Shown here: positions 32,601 through 47,222 of the stretch, in pieces
How the letters are laid out: every line of letters begins with the position of its first letter
Position numbering within the stretch: position 1 is the stretch's first letter
NCBI GenBank assembly: GCA_951394045.1
Contig: OX595986.1
Coordinates: forward strand, 4,307,534 to 4,371,533
Length of the DNA: 64,000 bases
Direction: 5' to 3'
Source: Nitzschia sp. DOCU1
Taxonomy: Eukaryota > Bacillariophyta > Bacillariophyceae > Bacillariales > Bacillariaceae
Notes under the pieces: generated by a model
The model's database searches: none
Seen by the model: the letters and a program-made list of their open reading frames with translations, nothing else
What the model was told of the DNA's origin: nothing
Program-made: the position numbers and the translations under genes

Positions 32601-35266
32601 ACCGTTGCATATCTGGATCCATAAGATATTCCTCCAATTCTTCATTCTTGGTAGTCGTTGGAGTGGTCCCTGCCGCCGATTTCGCCGCTAATTTCTTTGG
32701 CTGTAACGCTCCAGCCTTGAGGCCTTGGACGACCTGTTGGTCAGACAAAATTGTGGGGTGGGCGCAGCGTAGCTTGATTCCCGAAGAATCACGACCCACG
32801 ACTTGAAACCCGAACGAATTACTTGCTGCTGATACTAGTGCACCCTCATCAGGACTTTCCGCTTGATAGGCGTAGCCAATAGGAGCGCCATCGGCGGCTT
32901 TATCCATGGTTGCCGGAACATAAAGAGATCCGGCGCTACTTGCCCTGTTACGGTTGCCGTCGGGCATTCCGCCAATAATGACGTTTTCTTCTCCCAGAGT
33001 TTCAAGCCCAGGATGAGAGCTAGTGCTCACTTCGCTGGCAGTTCGGTCGCGGTTCTTGAACGGTTTTCTCTTTCCTCCTCGCTTCTTCGACAAGTTGGAT
33101 CCCTGCGATGCCACAGACATTGCAGCATCAATTCCAGTGTTCAGGTCCAGGTCCTTCTCAACAACCACGGTATGACATAGACTCATGACTCGAAGGAACA
33201 TTTCAGAGTTGAAAGTGAGCTCGCCGTCGGGAGAAGTCACAAGGCCGCCCTTCTCGTTGACACGGCCAACCAGCAAATGACGTGTCGGATGAAAAGACGA
33301 CTGAGGGTCTTCCTCTTCTATGCCAGGGCGGGACCTCTGAATTGGCGCACCGAACACCAGACCATCGACAGAGCATCGCTTGAAACGCATCACATTTTGG
33401 GTCAGCGTACCCGTTTTGTCGGAAAACACATATTGGACTTGACCCAGATCTGTCACGTTTGTGCTCCTTGCGGCTGCTCTTGTATCCGTCTTTGCATCAT
33501 ACATATCAATGTCGACATAGATCAAGTAAAGGAAGAAAAAGTTGATTGCTTCCACTGTCACGTACATACTGAGAGGGACAAAGTTACTCAACAATGTCAC
33601 ATATAAAAAGAACATTTGAAGCCAATTGCTGGTAGTCGTGTCCCAGGTGGGCGCTGGCAAGTCATCTGGAAGGTATGGCCACGTTTCGGTAGTATTTCTG
33701 TTGAGACCAACGTACCATAAATTGTTGAATTCTTGGTCGTTCGAGACAACAGCCATTGACGCAAGGTAACTAATGCACATGATCATGATTACAATGATCA
33801 TCACGACCATCTTGTTCATGAGCCTGTCCAGCTGACTGAATTTGGAAGGAGTATCAAACGAGTTCTGGACGAGCTTTGTATCCGTACCCGTAAAACACGA
33901 CAGGCCAATGGCCCACTCGGTGTTGCGGAGAACAGCGCCTCGAAGGAGTAGGTTGTCGGCTCCCAGCGCAATGTCCAAGCACTCACCACCATCTTCTGCC
34001 GGTGGAAGGGTGAGTTTCCCCGAGAACGTATTGACGTGAGGATTCGGTGGCTCCGAAGTCAATGCCGCAACATAATGCGTTTCGCCGCCAAAGTCTAGGG
34101 GAGTGCTGGAAGGTGTTTTCGGATGGTCCCCCATGTTGAAGAAGCTTCTACGGGTATTTGGATCAGATTCTTTGGCATCACCAGCATTTGTGTATGTCGG
34201 ATGTTTCAGACTTGAGACTCCATCGGGATGAGCAATACTTGAAAACCGTGTGATTCGTTTGGTAGCTTGCTCCAGCGTCTCGATTTCGCCGGGTCCTTCG
34301 TCCTCGGCTTCTTCAATTTTATCCATGGGTGTCCCATCCCGAAGATGCTTCAACACCTTCTTGGGAAGATGTGGACTCGTCCGAAGCTTCAAGTTTGTTT
34401 CTCCGTCAATGGAGCTGGTTTCAATATAGGCGCTGCCGTTATCCCCGCTACTCGCGAGAAGAATCATATCGGCAGGCACCATCTCCCGATTCTTGACAAG
34501 AATCAAATGTCCCTGGCGAATGTCCATTCGACGAACAGTTTGAAAGCCGACTCTGACCGACTGTGCTGCTGGGTTAGTACTGGCCGATACTGGCGTCTGG
34601 GGTCCCCGACTATTCGATGTATGCACATAATTCTTGGAGAGGCTAACGACCACATCTTTGCCTCCCAGGACTTGTGCGTCCCTCTTGGCTCCTTCTTCGG
34701 CATCAATTTCCTCTGCTCGTCTCATGATAATGCACGGCGCATTGTTTGTCAAATCATCACTGCGGTGACGCTTCCTGTCGGCTGCTCCTTCCACCAACAA
34801 ACTGACACTGACTACAAAGGCCAATGGCCCCAGTGTGGTCCACGGCGAAATGGCAGACTCGAACAAATTCACTGAATAATAACCCACTGCCATAATACAG
34901 CCAACAATCAAAAAGTACATGTTTGCAAAACGACGAAATTGCTCCCCGATAGCCTAAGTCAATAATGAAGAAATGACCAAGGGTAACGCATGTATGAGCC
35001 ACTGTTTTCAGAGACGAACAAATCCAAGATTCATTCAACGGATAATGGCAATCACATCATTGGCGCGTTTTGCACGCAATAACAGCACAACAACATTAAC
35101 CCCCCAGGCAGTAGCGCCACAGTGACATACTTACAATAGGAAAGAAGTTCCACACCGTGTACTTGGAGGTGGTAATCATGTTGTCACATCGGTTGTAATC
35201 CGGCCTTCCAGCCACCAACACGCGATCGCCATCGTCATGGATGTGCTTGCTGCCACCGAGACCCAT
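29689..35266 (-). CDS. P4-ATPase (phospholipid flippase)
   Basis: Four exons: 35135-35266, 30313-34953, 30070-30228 and 29689-29991; about 1744 residues. Exon 1 (MGLGGSKHIHDD...TSKYTVWNFFPI) joins AIGEQFRRFANMYFLIVG, which is the P4 N-terminal helix. Other marks are IETSSIDGETNLKLR (P4 actuator, DGET), YVFSDKTGTLTQN with the phosphorylated Asp, FDSERKRMSIL, KLWVLTGDKRETAIEIG and LAIGDGANDVGMIQEAHVGV. Ten membrane segments are expected. These pumps move aminophospholipids to the cytosolic leaflet, usually with a CDC50 partner. Three long polar inserts sit in the cytosolic loops. The last two introns (84 and 78 bp) are multiples of three without stops, so unspliced RNA would still code for a longer protein; splicing is preferred because it restores the AYK-VLYESK and WIYE-NIG junctions. 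Confidence 0.9.
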
Positions 35267-36226
35267 GATGAAGCCAGGTCTCGCCAGTTAACACAAACAA
35301 GCTAGAAGCTAGTGTAGCTACCGCTAATAGCTGACAACAACACACAAGATATGGTGAGACTCGGAAGGTAGGTCAAAAGATATGTGGCCCTTATTCCTCT
35401 TGTCGCTAGATGTCGCCCACTTCATTGTTAGATACTCCGCCACAATTTAACGCATCGGCGTCTACGGATATCCGTCGTTTCTCTCTCTCCTTCCGCTAGT
35501 AGAGCGGTCGGCGCGCGGTGTGGCGAAGCCCAGCATGCTGCAAAATGCGACTTGGAACGGCCGACTACCTGGGGCTTATTAAAAGTTAACGGACCAAACG
35601 CCCGTTTAAAATTTCGAATCTTGCTTGGCATCAGGCCGTCACAGAACATGCTGTCCTACCCTTTACTACCGAGATCTATTACAATACCAGGTACAATTCA
35701 TCATCAAGCTCTATGAAAGGAAGTAAGGACAACAAGGCAGCGCAGCATGAAGGACCCGTTCCAAAAGTCCAGCCTGGGATTCCTCAAAGGATGATAACCT
35801 GTCTCGCTAGCTTTGACGCGGTCCAGAACACGTTCTTTAACACCGGGATCACGCCGAGTGATCGATTTGCCGCCAGAGATCATAGATTTGGAACGAGATC
35901 TTTCTCGAGTACACTCGTTAATTTGAGCTATCATAGCTTTGTTTGTTTTACGTCCGACTTTATCTCGCGTTTCCGAAAGCAATGCTGCGTATTGGCATTG
36001 GTTCCGTTGTCGTCAACACTAGCCACATGCGAAGCCCATCGACTACGTTCCTTAGACCAGGCAAAGAGTGCCCCACACCGCAAGAACCAAACACCAAACG
36101 CGTGGCTGCAAGTAAAAGACATGTGCAGCGTGCAACTAACGTCCAACTAGAGATTGAACAAGAAAAGTGCCACGTTGCAATGGAACGGCCCGCACTACTG
36201 TAGAATTCAGTAGCGAACTTGTAACT
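35267..36226. other. Intergenic region, no gene seen
   Basis: The 0.96-kb stretch lies between the start of the P4-ATPase and the end of ARL2, both leftward. It must hold the P4-ATPase promoter. Open frames on both strands (for example 35713-36150) have no family features and poor composition. No RNA gene was recognised. Confidence 0.45.
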
Positions 36227-36978
36227 TCAGCTCAATAAAAATATGCGGTTTCCGATATCTTGAACTAGCCAGTCGATCCCTTCCAAAAGGCCTGCCCCCG
36301 TCATTGCACTGCATGCAAAAATAGACCAATGCCGTCGATCACCCATCAACAAGTGTTGTAGATTGCTGTCATCATCGGACGCTGGTAGTCCTTCATCGCT
36401 CATAGTATTGACCGACGGCAACTTTAAAGCTTTTGCGATATCCTCTGTCGATAGACTACCCTGCAAGTCTTGCTTGTTCGCCCAAATCAGCAGGGACGCT
36501 CCCGCCAAACGTTCTTGTCGTAAGACTTTCAAGAGCTCCTCTCGAACCGTATCTAATCTCGACACGTCACTACTATCGACGACCCAGACAATTCCATCCG
36601 TTTGCTCGAAATAATTGCGCCAATACGCTCGAATGGACGATTGGCCTCCAATGTCCCACAAATTCAAGTGGTAGTCTTGGTAGTCCAACGAATGAATTTG
36701 AAATCCCAGCGTAGGCTCAATGTTCTCCAGGGCCGCAGCATCGGCACCATAACACAGTGATTTGACTATTGTCGTCTTTCCGGCATTGTCCAAGCCGAGA
36801 ATAAGAATGCGCAATTCCCGTTCTTGTTCTTTGACCTGGAATTATTTGGAGTGGAAAATAGTGAGTCCAATGATTGGACGACGGGAACAATATGCGCTGA
36901 CTATTTGTCTTCCTCCGTTCTTCGTGATGATAAGTTGATCATTTTACTTACCTTCTTCAAAATGGTTAACAAACCCAT
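36227..36978 (-). CDS. ARL2: ARF-like GTPase ARL2
   Basis: Exon 1 (36952-36978) codes for MGLLTILKK, joined across a 116-bp intron to exon 2 (36227-36835) that starts VKEQERELRILILGLDNAG. The product is 211 residues (184 in human). The P-loop is GLDNAGKTT, switch I EPTLGFQIHSL, switch II LWDIGGQSSIRAYWRNYF, and the base-binding NKQD lies in LIWANKQDLQG. MGLLTILKK and WVVDSSD...RLAGASLLI are close to ARL2, which works with tubulin cofactor D in alpha/beta-tubulin assembly and in mitochondria, and binds BART-type effectors. Gly2 is present, but ARL2 is not usually myristoylated. An insert of about 25 polar residues (MSDEGLPASDDDSN) before HWSIFACSAMTG is unusual. Confidence 0.93.
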
Positions 36979-37418
36979 CGTTCCTTGAATTGTTAGTGCA
37001 AACAATGCTCCCAGGAATGATGGTATCGGGTTGCAGCGATCATGACTAGAAAAAGCCGCCATGGTCGCGAAAAAGCCGACGAACGAAAAGCAGGGCGATG
37101 CGTTATTCGGGAGCGACTTGACGACTTCACGAAAGAATGATGACAGGGTCCGTTTCCCCTCCCCTGAATCCAGATCGAATCGAATCAATCGTCACATGAT
37201 GATGACTACTCCCTCTCATCGTCCGAATTGAAGCCTCTGGCATAAGAAAAGCTACAGTGTAATATAGTCGATGCTGGCTTGAGCTACTAAACGGTAGGGT
37301 CGGGAAAAGAAAGCCGATCCTTGGAATTTAGTCTTACAAAGTAACATTGCAAACTAAAGCAGCAAAGAGAGGCTCGCCAAGTATGAGGCTAGTCGAAGCA
37401 GTATTGCCGCTGCTTGTG
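36979..37418. other. Intergenic region, no gene seen
   Basis: This holds the ARL2 promoter on its left side and the 3' flank of the ABCG gene on its right. Open frames are short and unconvincing. Confidence 0.4.
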
Positions 37419-40400
37419 CTAATCATCGAAGAGCAAATCCGAAAGTATCTGGGTCCTGTCGAGGGTGGGTTCGTCAAAAGGAACAGTTCTTGTCATAAGC
37501 CAGCTGGTAAGACCGAGCAAACCAAACAACACAAACATGTATAGGAAAACGCCACGAAGTACGCGCCGGTCGCTTCGCATCAACTTTGTCAGAGGCTTTT
37601 TCGTTTGCTGCGCCCGGTTAAAGCTGTGCATGGCGCCCAACGCCAATACACGCACAGAAAGGCCTACCAAAAATGCTATCGGAACACTCCAATACCACCC
37701 GTCACAAGTTTCTACCGTCGCCGTTGGATCTCTCTGAGCGTATCCGATCAATGCGAGAACAGACGAGTTCGTGTACCGATTGACGGCATCTGGTGCGATC
37801 GTGTATCCTGCCTGCTCGGGCAAGCAGCGATACTCTCCCACAGCAATCGCCTCGTAAAAGAAGCGCGTGGGAGCGATCCATCCAGAGAATAGTTCAACAA
37901 ACGTATTGTCATAGATATCCTTGTAAATAATCGGTGGAAAGGCTCCTGAGAACATGAGCCCACTAAACATGAAGAAGAATCCACCGACAAGCGTCACATT
38001 TTCAAGAGGAAACACCATAGGGATCAGCAAGGCCCACGAAATGCAGACCCAGGCTAACATCAAGAAATGGGCGTAAAAGGAACCACCAGCCGCCAGGGGA
38101 CTTCGGATCCAAAAGCTGAAAAAGGCCGATATCACAACTTGTGCCGAGTGCTCGATAGTAGCAAGGACATTGATGGCGGCAAAGTAGGCGTTCAAATTGT
38201 AGCCACTTCCAGCCTCTCGGAAGAATTCGAGCCTTTTGGATGTTACGACCTTCATTCCTGCTAGACCGAGGAATACACAGAGAATGATGCCAACCTTCAG
38301 GGGATATTGAATCTGCCGCGTAAGAGCGAAGTTGAAGAGTTGTGTAAAAAGAGTCTCCAGGTCATCCTGGAGAGGGCGGACCATGATTTCAAACGGAATA
38401 TCCGGGTCTTCGTCGATTGTAACTTCTGTAACACCATCGAGGGCAGAAATGATGATGACTGCAACGACAATAATGCTCAGATCGATCAACTTCTCGAAAC
38501 GATTTCTCCATGCGACCAAAAATGCCCTATTGAGCTGATGATAGAGCTGCTCAAAGAATGACGGTTTTTTCACAGACGCAGGGAGCTGGTATGGCTCTGG
38601 AGGCGCATACAATTCTTTCATTTCCTGTTTGCTGAGAAAATCAAAGTGGCAAGCCCAACACTCAGCCAGCCAGGCACTCCGATCCTTGGCCTCCGCTAGT
38701 GCCTGGACAACTTTCCCCGTCGTGACACCCGTCTTGCCAATTGCTTGACTGTCACAAATCACACAAGTAGGCCTCGACCGAACCGTTCCAGTAGTCGATT
38801 GTCTTCTATTACCTATCCAAGACCTTCTTGGTAAAGGTGGGGCATCCACGAGGGAAGAGGAGCCACCACTGGTCTGCCTCACGCTGCCAGGATCATCTTG
38901 TGTGGCATGATGCGGAAGTGGGATTGCGAGCTCCTTGCTACTGCTAATTGCTTCCAGAGAAGCCGCCCGATTCGACGGCGCAGGTGATGGTATCGGCGGA
39001 GCCTCGAGGTCTTCAGCGTCAATCCCCGGGGCCCCTTCTGGACCGAATCGTTCTTCTTCTGGTCCATTCGTCTCCTGATCTTTATGAGCTGCGATGTCGC
39101 TTTCCGGCTCCAACCGACCGCTACTGACATCGATAAGATAGTCTGCGATACTCTCTCCTTCTGGTAGCTTGTATCCAAGATCTTTGAAGTATTCCGCTGC
39201 TTCTCGGGTCAATCCATGGTAAACTATTCTACCACCTCTCCCGAGCAAGATCAAAGAATCAAACAAATCGTAGATGAACTTGCGTGGTTGATGGATAACT
39301 GCCACCACGGTAACACCCTGCCTCTCGACGAGCTGTTTCAAAGACTTCATCACCAAGAGAGCGGAGGTAGCGTCCTACAAGCAACGTAGTTCGCATCGTA
39401 AGCCCAACGAATGTTATATCCGCCCATAGCACGAGCAGCGAGGCACACTTACTAGACCGGATGTCGGCTCATCTAAAAAAAGGAGAGAAGGATTGGCCAT
39501 GAGTTCGAGGCCGATGTTGACTCGCTTTCTCTCCCCACCCGAGACACCTCGTCGTCTGACGTCTCCGACGAGCGACTGTGCTACCCGCGATAGTCCAAGA
39601 TTAGCAAGTGTCGTATCAGCTAGTTCCTCAATCAGGACTTCTGGGGTGTCTTTGGGAAGCCTGAATCTTCCACTATATATCAAGTTTTCACGAACGCTAA
39701 GTTCGGGATATATTATGTCATCCTTCGCGCAACAACAATGAGAAACTTGGGCGAGACCTCTAACCAAAGAAACCTGCGTCGCCATTTATCTTACCTGAGG
39801 AACGAAGCCAACCGCGTCTTTGTGTTCGTCAATTGTCGTCTCGTGTCCGTTGACGTAAACGGAACCCTTCACTTCACCATAGAAAGCTCGACCACAAAGT
39901 GCATTGAGTAAGCTGGTTTTACCTGATGCATATCAAAGGATCGGATCAGATGACGCGACTGAAGATTTCATCCACTACCGATCTCGCAAAAGTACGTACC
40001 GGTTCCACTCCCGCCCATCACGGCAGTCATTGTCCTTGCCTTGATACGGCCGGTCGCTCCGTCCACGACTTTGAGAGATTTACTGCCAACTTGTACTTCC
40101 AAGCTTAACCCTTTAAACGAGATATCCACCCCGGGATACGAAGGTTCATTTGTAAAGGAAGCAAAGACGTCATTATTGAGCGTCACCTCGAGGAGCAGCT
40201 GAGGGTAGAATTCGATGAACTCGGCACGTGAGAGTACCATTCGGCTGTCGCCGGTTGGCGTAGCCGATTGTCCACTTCCTATTGACAATGTGCTAGGGGA
40301 CTGAAAAGCTGCAGAAGGGCGTCGTCGTTTCAAAACGCTTGACTTGGGAAGAAAGGCTATTCTCGTGCTATTCTTGTAAGAACCCTCCAAAGTATTCGCT

Positions 40401-42832
40401 TTGACGGTTTTGAATTTCTGCGGGGGAAAGTTGAGACGCAAAACGAGTTGACGGCAGGGACCAGTGCCAAATGCTTACCTGTATTAATTCACAGATCTGA
40501 ATGTCACTGAGGAAATCGGACATGGAAGATGTATAGAATCGAGACATGTGAACTTCATCTGCTGGCAGTTCTCCATTTAGCGCCAACTCATCGAAAAGTT
40601 CCTCTGCCTCTTCTGGCGAAACAGTCAAATTGGAACATTCTTTCAACACTTGCAAGAAATACCGAACAAACACCGGCCTTGCTACAGACTCTCGATCAGG
40701 TGGCACGCCTCCGAGCTCATTCATTCGTCGGGCAAACTCGGCAAGCTCCAATTCATTTAGACCCAAAATGACATTAAGCTCGCTGAAGGAGACGTCTCCA
40801 CTAAAATCGGCATCGAGAGCATCAAAGACACGCCGAGCATCAAATTTATTTGCGGAATTCTCATTTAGAGAAATGCCCGATGAGGATCCCTCACCAATGC
40901 TGCTTTCGCTGGTGGATTTTCTGGCTTCGAAATTCCCTAACCTTCGACTGATTAGCTCCAATTTCGGCTTCAGGCGATCACCATATTTTTTCGTGTTCTT
41001 TTGGTCGATGAATTGAAGAATACGAGAATGGCGCGCCTCAAATGAATGCAAGCGATCCAACACAAATCGTCGCTCAAACGCCATGATTCTGTCTATGAGG
41101 GCCTGGTTATAGCGTTTGAGTAAACCGAAAATGATCGTGACGCTAGTGACCACTGCCAGGATGGTGAGAACAACATATCCAAATCTATCCCTAACCAGTT
41201 GTGTTGCTCCTTCTTCACATTGATAGCAAACGATTGCCGGTTCGGCTGTTTTGTAGGGACAGAAGAAGCCAGCCGGACACTTGAATTTCGATTCCGGAGT
41301 AGGGCAATACCAACCTTGGGGACAATTCTCAATGCCGTTACCTATGTTCCCACAATAGGCTCCAGCCCACAGGTCTCCGATCTCAAAAGTATCACGATAC
41401 GCCAAGCGAAGTTCTGTACAATTGGCCATGGAATCTTCGTCGCAAGTGAATCCAAACGGACATACTCCTTTCGGTCTAGGTCTCGCTGGTGAGAGTTTCG
41501 AATCAAAGTACATCAGGCTTGTCTACGAGAACAAGCTTACCTTGGGTATACTTCAGGAACACAGAGCGACTCGGCAAAGCGTGCGCACCCTTGCGTCCAC
41601 TGGCCGACCTTCTCTCGATTGCAACAACTTGGACTCAATTCACACACCATCGCTGCACATCGAATATCTGTGCAACCTCCGAACGTCGAAGTCTCAAAAC
41701 ACGAGTTGGTGGGTTCCGGTGGGCTGCACACTAAAGCATTCGCTCGCGCGATGTTGATGCATGCGTCATCGTAGGGTCGGGTGCAGCATTCACTTTTTTC
41801 TTCACAAACCTTCTCTAGACACTTCGTTTCCATGCAACCAGGTAAAATACTTGTCTCAAAGCATGTATTGGCCGGTTCTGGGACTTCGCAGTTATCCAAA
41901 GCCACTTCAGCGCAAGCCTCATCATAGGGTCCCAGACAGCATTGCTCTCTCTGTGCACATACAATCTTGTTGCAATCCGGATTTGAACAGTTACTCCGTT
42001 GAAACGGCTCGGGTTCGAAACAAGAATTGGCCTGAGTGGGAAAGTCGTTCGGACACTTGTCTAGATTGTCCATGGCAATTTGAATGCAATCCAAGTCCCA
42101 GTCCCTTTTACAACAAAAATCGTCAATGGAGCAGACAAATTCCTGACACTCCGGATCTGTGCAGCCCGGGTCGTCCGCCCGTTCAAAGCACGTATTTTCG
42201 GGTGTTCCTACTGTCCGATTGCCCAAGTCACATAACTCCACGGCAGTCTTGACGCAGATTTCCGACCATTCCCCCAATTGATTGTCCGAAGAACAGCAGT
42301 CCGTTCGAAACTGACAGACTGTATTTTGACATTGTCTATCCTCGCACCCCCCAAATGCACTGGTTTCTGTACATGGATTTGTGGCACGCGGAAGGCAGCT
42401 GGACCACACCAAAGTAACACATGAACTCTTCCATTCACCGACAATATCCTGATTACAGCACGACGGCTTTTGTTCGCACACGGCCTCCTGGCAACCGAGA
42501 TGATTACAACCTCCCACTGTGGAAGTTTCGAAGCAGGATTGTTCCGCCTCTGGAGGCGGACAGAGAATTCCCACTTGACGTGCAAAATTCACACAACTTT
42601 CCGTATATCTATCTTGGCAGCAGCCTGGGTTGGAGTCGCAGACTGCATTTAGGCAAAGCCCGTCGGTACAGCCTGGGTCGACGGAAGTTTCAAAACATGA
42701 ATTGACCGGCAGAAAAGCTGGAACGATTTGCTGCGCCCGAGCTCCTCGATAAGTGAAATGTAATAATGAGAAAAGAAACCAGGGGCAAGAGAAGAACCCC
42801 AGCGATAGCATTTTGCTCTCTTTTTTGGACAT
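37419..42832 (-). CDS. ABCG-type half transporter with Cys-rich repeat ectodomain and EF-hand
   Basis: Six exons: 41541-42832, 40479-41481, 40000-40417, 39795-39922, 39453-39722 and 37419-39374, about 1688 residues; all joins keep frame. A signal peptide (cut near ARAQQ) leads into seven repeats of 47-49 residues with eight Cys each (NSCFETS..GC, VC, CC, C). A second Cys-rich part (GVCPFGFTCDED, CPQGWYCP, CPAGFFCP) is as in plant ABCG24/28. One membrane helix (VVLTILAVVTSVTIIFGLL) precedes cytosolic sequence with an EF-hand DADFSGDVSFSE. The ABC domain shows GGSGTGKTSLLN, VSGGERKRV and LLFLDEPTSGLDATSA. Six helices end the protein (ABC2 type). The join of exon 1 to exon 2 (59-bp intron ending GCGAG) is the least sure; if wrong, the repeats belong to a separate secreted protein. 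Substrate is unknown; calcium control is inferred from the EF-hand. Confidence 0.85.
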
Positions 42833-43448
42833 AGTAGCCGAAATGGTGGGATGTGGTTTCTTTTTTCAAAGGCCTCTTTGTCGTCGGCTGCACATCAGGT
42901 TTTCGCTGTTTGTGTGAAGGCTGACCATGGCATTTGAATGCGAAAGAAGGCGCTGATGGATCGACAAGGCCCAATTTCGTGACATGAAGAGTAGGTGTCG
43001 ATCGTGCATGGAGGGAATGGCGAATGGGATTGATGCGATTAAAAAACATTCGAACATGTCGAATCGCGTGACACCGCCCGTAGTAAATGTAAGTCGAAGT
43101 GCTCATTTTATTCGGAGCATCCCGCCAGCCAAAACTATCAATCGTACCAATCGGAATGAACGTCCCTCCTCCTCTCGCTCTTTATCATAGAGCTAGCCAT
43201 CGACTGATTCATTACGCCAACTTTAATGGTTGATGCACTTCTATAGCTAGCTAGAGAAGTGCAACAGGAGCTGGAGTGACACATCCATGCTAATACTATA
43301 AGCATATCTGCGGCTTTTGGTATTCTACATGATAACTCATGCAACACTATAAGTCCAGCAACGTGTACTTTGAATGAAGTAAAACACAAGGAACAACAGT
43401 TGAACCTCAAAATTAATAACTAGCAGCAGCATCTGGTCCATTATTACT
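42833..43448. other. Intergenic region, no gene seen
   Basis: The 0.6-kb stretch has the ABCG promoter at its left end and the 3' flank of the FoP-like gene at its right end. No gene or repeat could be supported. Confidence 0.4.
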
Positions 43449-43958
43449 TCAAGATTCCGCCGCCTCGTCCTTTTTGCCATCTGCCTCTCCATCATCTTTG
43501 GCACCGTCACCCTCCTTTCCTTCTTCTTCTCCTTCCCCCTTTTTGTTAGCCCAATACGAATCCAGATCTTCGTCTAATTTCTTGGCGGCCACTGCCTTAT
43601 CCTTGGATTTTAGCCAATATTCGTCCATTTCCTTTTCCAATTCTTCGGCCGTCAAGGGCTTTTTCTTTTCTCGCACGGGTTTGCCACCGCCCTTTTTGCC
43701 TTTTGGTGTTGCTTTCTTGCCAGCGGAGTTCTTGGGAGGCGGTCCACCTTTTTGTTGTGGCTTATTATTCTTTTTGCCCTTGCCCGGCGGAGGATTCTTG
43801 GCCACTGGCTTGCCGCCGCCCTTGCCCTTCTTTGCTGCCAGGGTCTTTTCTTCCTTTTTACCCTTGCCACCACCGCTGCGCTTATCAGGGCCAGGACCAC
43901 CGCCCCCCTTTTTCTTGGCACTTCGTTTTCGACCTGACGATTCTCCCGTTGGTGCCAT
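43449..43958 (-). CDS. FoP/CHTOP C-terminal duplication domain protein, likely mRNA export adaptor
   Basis: A single exon codes for 169 residues. Residues 1-100 are Gly, Lys and Pro rich (KKGGGG, GKGKKNNKP), an RNA-binding low-complexity stretch. Residues 100-140 read PLTAEELEKEMDEYWLK, then KLDEDLDSYWANK: two copies of the LDxxLDxY motif of the FoP duplication domain. In CHTOP and ALYREF-type proteins this binds the UAP56/DDX39 helicase of the TREX export complex. The C-terminus is acidic. No RRM is present, so this is CHTOP-like rather than ALYREF-like. The gene is divergent from S1-NKAP, another likely mRNA-processing factor. Confidence 0.75.
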   Translation of the reverse strand: MAPTGESSGRKRSAKKKGGGGPGPDKRSGGGKGKKEEKTLAAKKGKGGGKPVAKNPPPGKGKKNNKPQQKGGPPPKNSAGKKATPKGKKGGGKPVREKKKPLTAEELEKEMDEYWLKSKDKAVAAKKLDEDLDSYWANKKGEGEEEGKEGDGAKDDGEADGKKDEAAES

Positions 43959-46235
<2,277 letters not shown>

Positions 46236-46319
46236 TATTATCGATACGGCGGCTGCAATCCATTTCACGAGCCAATTATTAGACAACGCATATTGAGCAA
46301 AATACAAAATGCAATGATT

Positions 46320-47222
46320 CTATTTCTCAAGTTCGGGGTACAAAATCTTCTTCATTCGAGCCACGTAGGCGATTAGATCAGGGCACTCTTTTTTGACAGC
46401 GAACACCCATGGCTCCTCCGTATTCAACTTTTCATAGAACGTCAGGACAAGCCAAGTGTACACATCCACATCATAAGAAGTTGGTTTGTCCCCAAACAAA
46501 AAGTTTTGCTTTCCCAAGAGTTTCGACAGGACCCGAACATCGCTGGCACCTTTTTGGACAATCTCAGCACGTGGCAACAATCCCCAACCAGAACCCGCTA
46601 GGTTGGCAGCCTGTTTTCGAAAGATCATGGGGAAGATCAAGCTCGAAATGACAGGAGGTAAACGAGGTGTCATGTACTCGACAAAGTGCTTACGACCTGG
46701 AGTGGTACAGAATTTGCCGTGCAAAAGAACCCAATACAATGAGTTGAAGAGCAATTGCTGGATCAAATAACCAGTCACTTTTTGCTCCTCCGTCAAACCC
46801 GCATCCACCTTGAGATTGTGCGACTCACGAATGGAGTCAATAATACGGGAGCTGTCGTCAATCATGGTACCTTTGACATTTGCAAACGGAACTTTGCTGC
46901 GAGGGTTTTCCATAAGACCCTTAGTCTCCGCCTTTTCAAAAGGAATCTTGTAGAAGCGCAGGAAATTTTCGACACGCGAGACGAAGGGAGAGTCATCAGA
47001 AATACCATCCTTCCAATTCGTCACTTCTCCCTCCTTGTCAAACCCCCACACTGTCACCTTGTTATCATCCCCACCATGTTGAATAGGTTTCTTGCTGTGC
47101 GCCTCGAGTTCGTCCACGCTCGGAAACTGAAAGGCTTGCCATATCTTGTGCACGAAGACGACGAGCGTCAAACTGAGAGCACCAGCCAAAAGGTCTTGCT
47201 TGGAACTTGGAAGGGTAAACAT
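46320..47222 (-). CDS. FAXC/metaxin-like glutathione S-transferase-fold protein
   Basis: The start at 47222 (MFTLPSSKQDLL) gives 300 residues. A single hydrophobic segment, LLAGALSLTLVVFVHKIW, is near the N-terminus. The thioredoxin-like half reads VSRVENFLRFYKIPFEKAET, then KVPFANVKGTMIDDSSRIID; the helical half ends GKQNFLFGDKPTSYDVDVYTW. 'FLFGD-PTSxD' and 'D(S)SxxIID' are marks of the failed-axon-connections/metaxin group of GST-fold proteins. These are mostly non-catalytic; metaxins help protein import at the outer mitochondrial membrane, while FAXC-like proteins have unclear roles. The anchor fits attachment to a membrane. Confidence 0.8.
   Translation of the reverse strand: MFTLPSSKQDLLAGALSLTLVVFVHKIWQAFQFPSVDELEAHSKKPIQHGGDDNKVTVWGFDKEGEVTNWKDGISDDSPFVSRVENFLRFYKIPFEKAETKGLMENPRSKVPFANVKGTMIDDSSRIIDSIRESHNLKVDAGLTEEQKVTGYLIQQLLFNSLYWVLLHGKFCTTPGRKHFVEYMTPRLPPVISSLIFPMIFRKQAANLAGSGWGLLPRAEIVQKGASDVRVLSKLLGKQNFLFGDKPTSYDVDVYTWLVLTFYEKLNTEEPWVFAVKKECPDLIAYVARMKKILYPELEK

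Noticed and set aside
35713..36150. 145-codon open frame upstream of the P4-ATPase
   Set aside because: Composition is random, there is no domain and other frames are equally open.
41541..42832. Separate secreted Cys-rich protein
   Set aside because: Possible, but a donor near its stop and the following signal-less Cys-rich exon of the ABCG gene favour one gene. Kept as an alternative.
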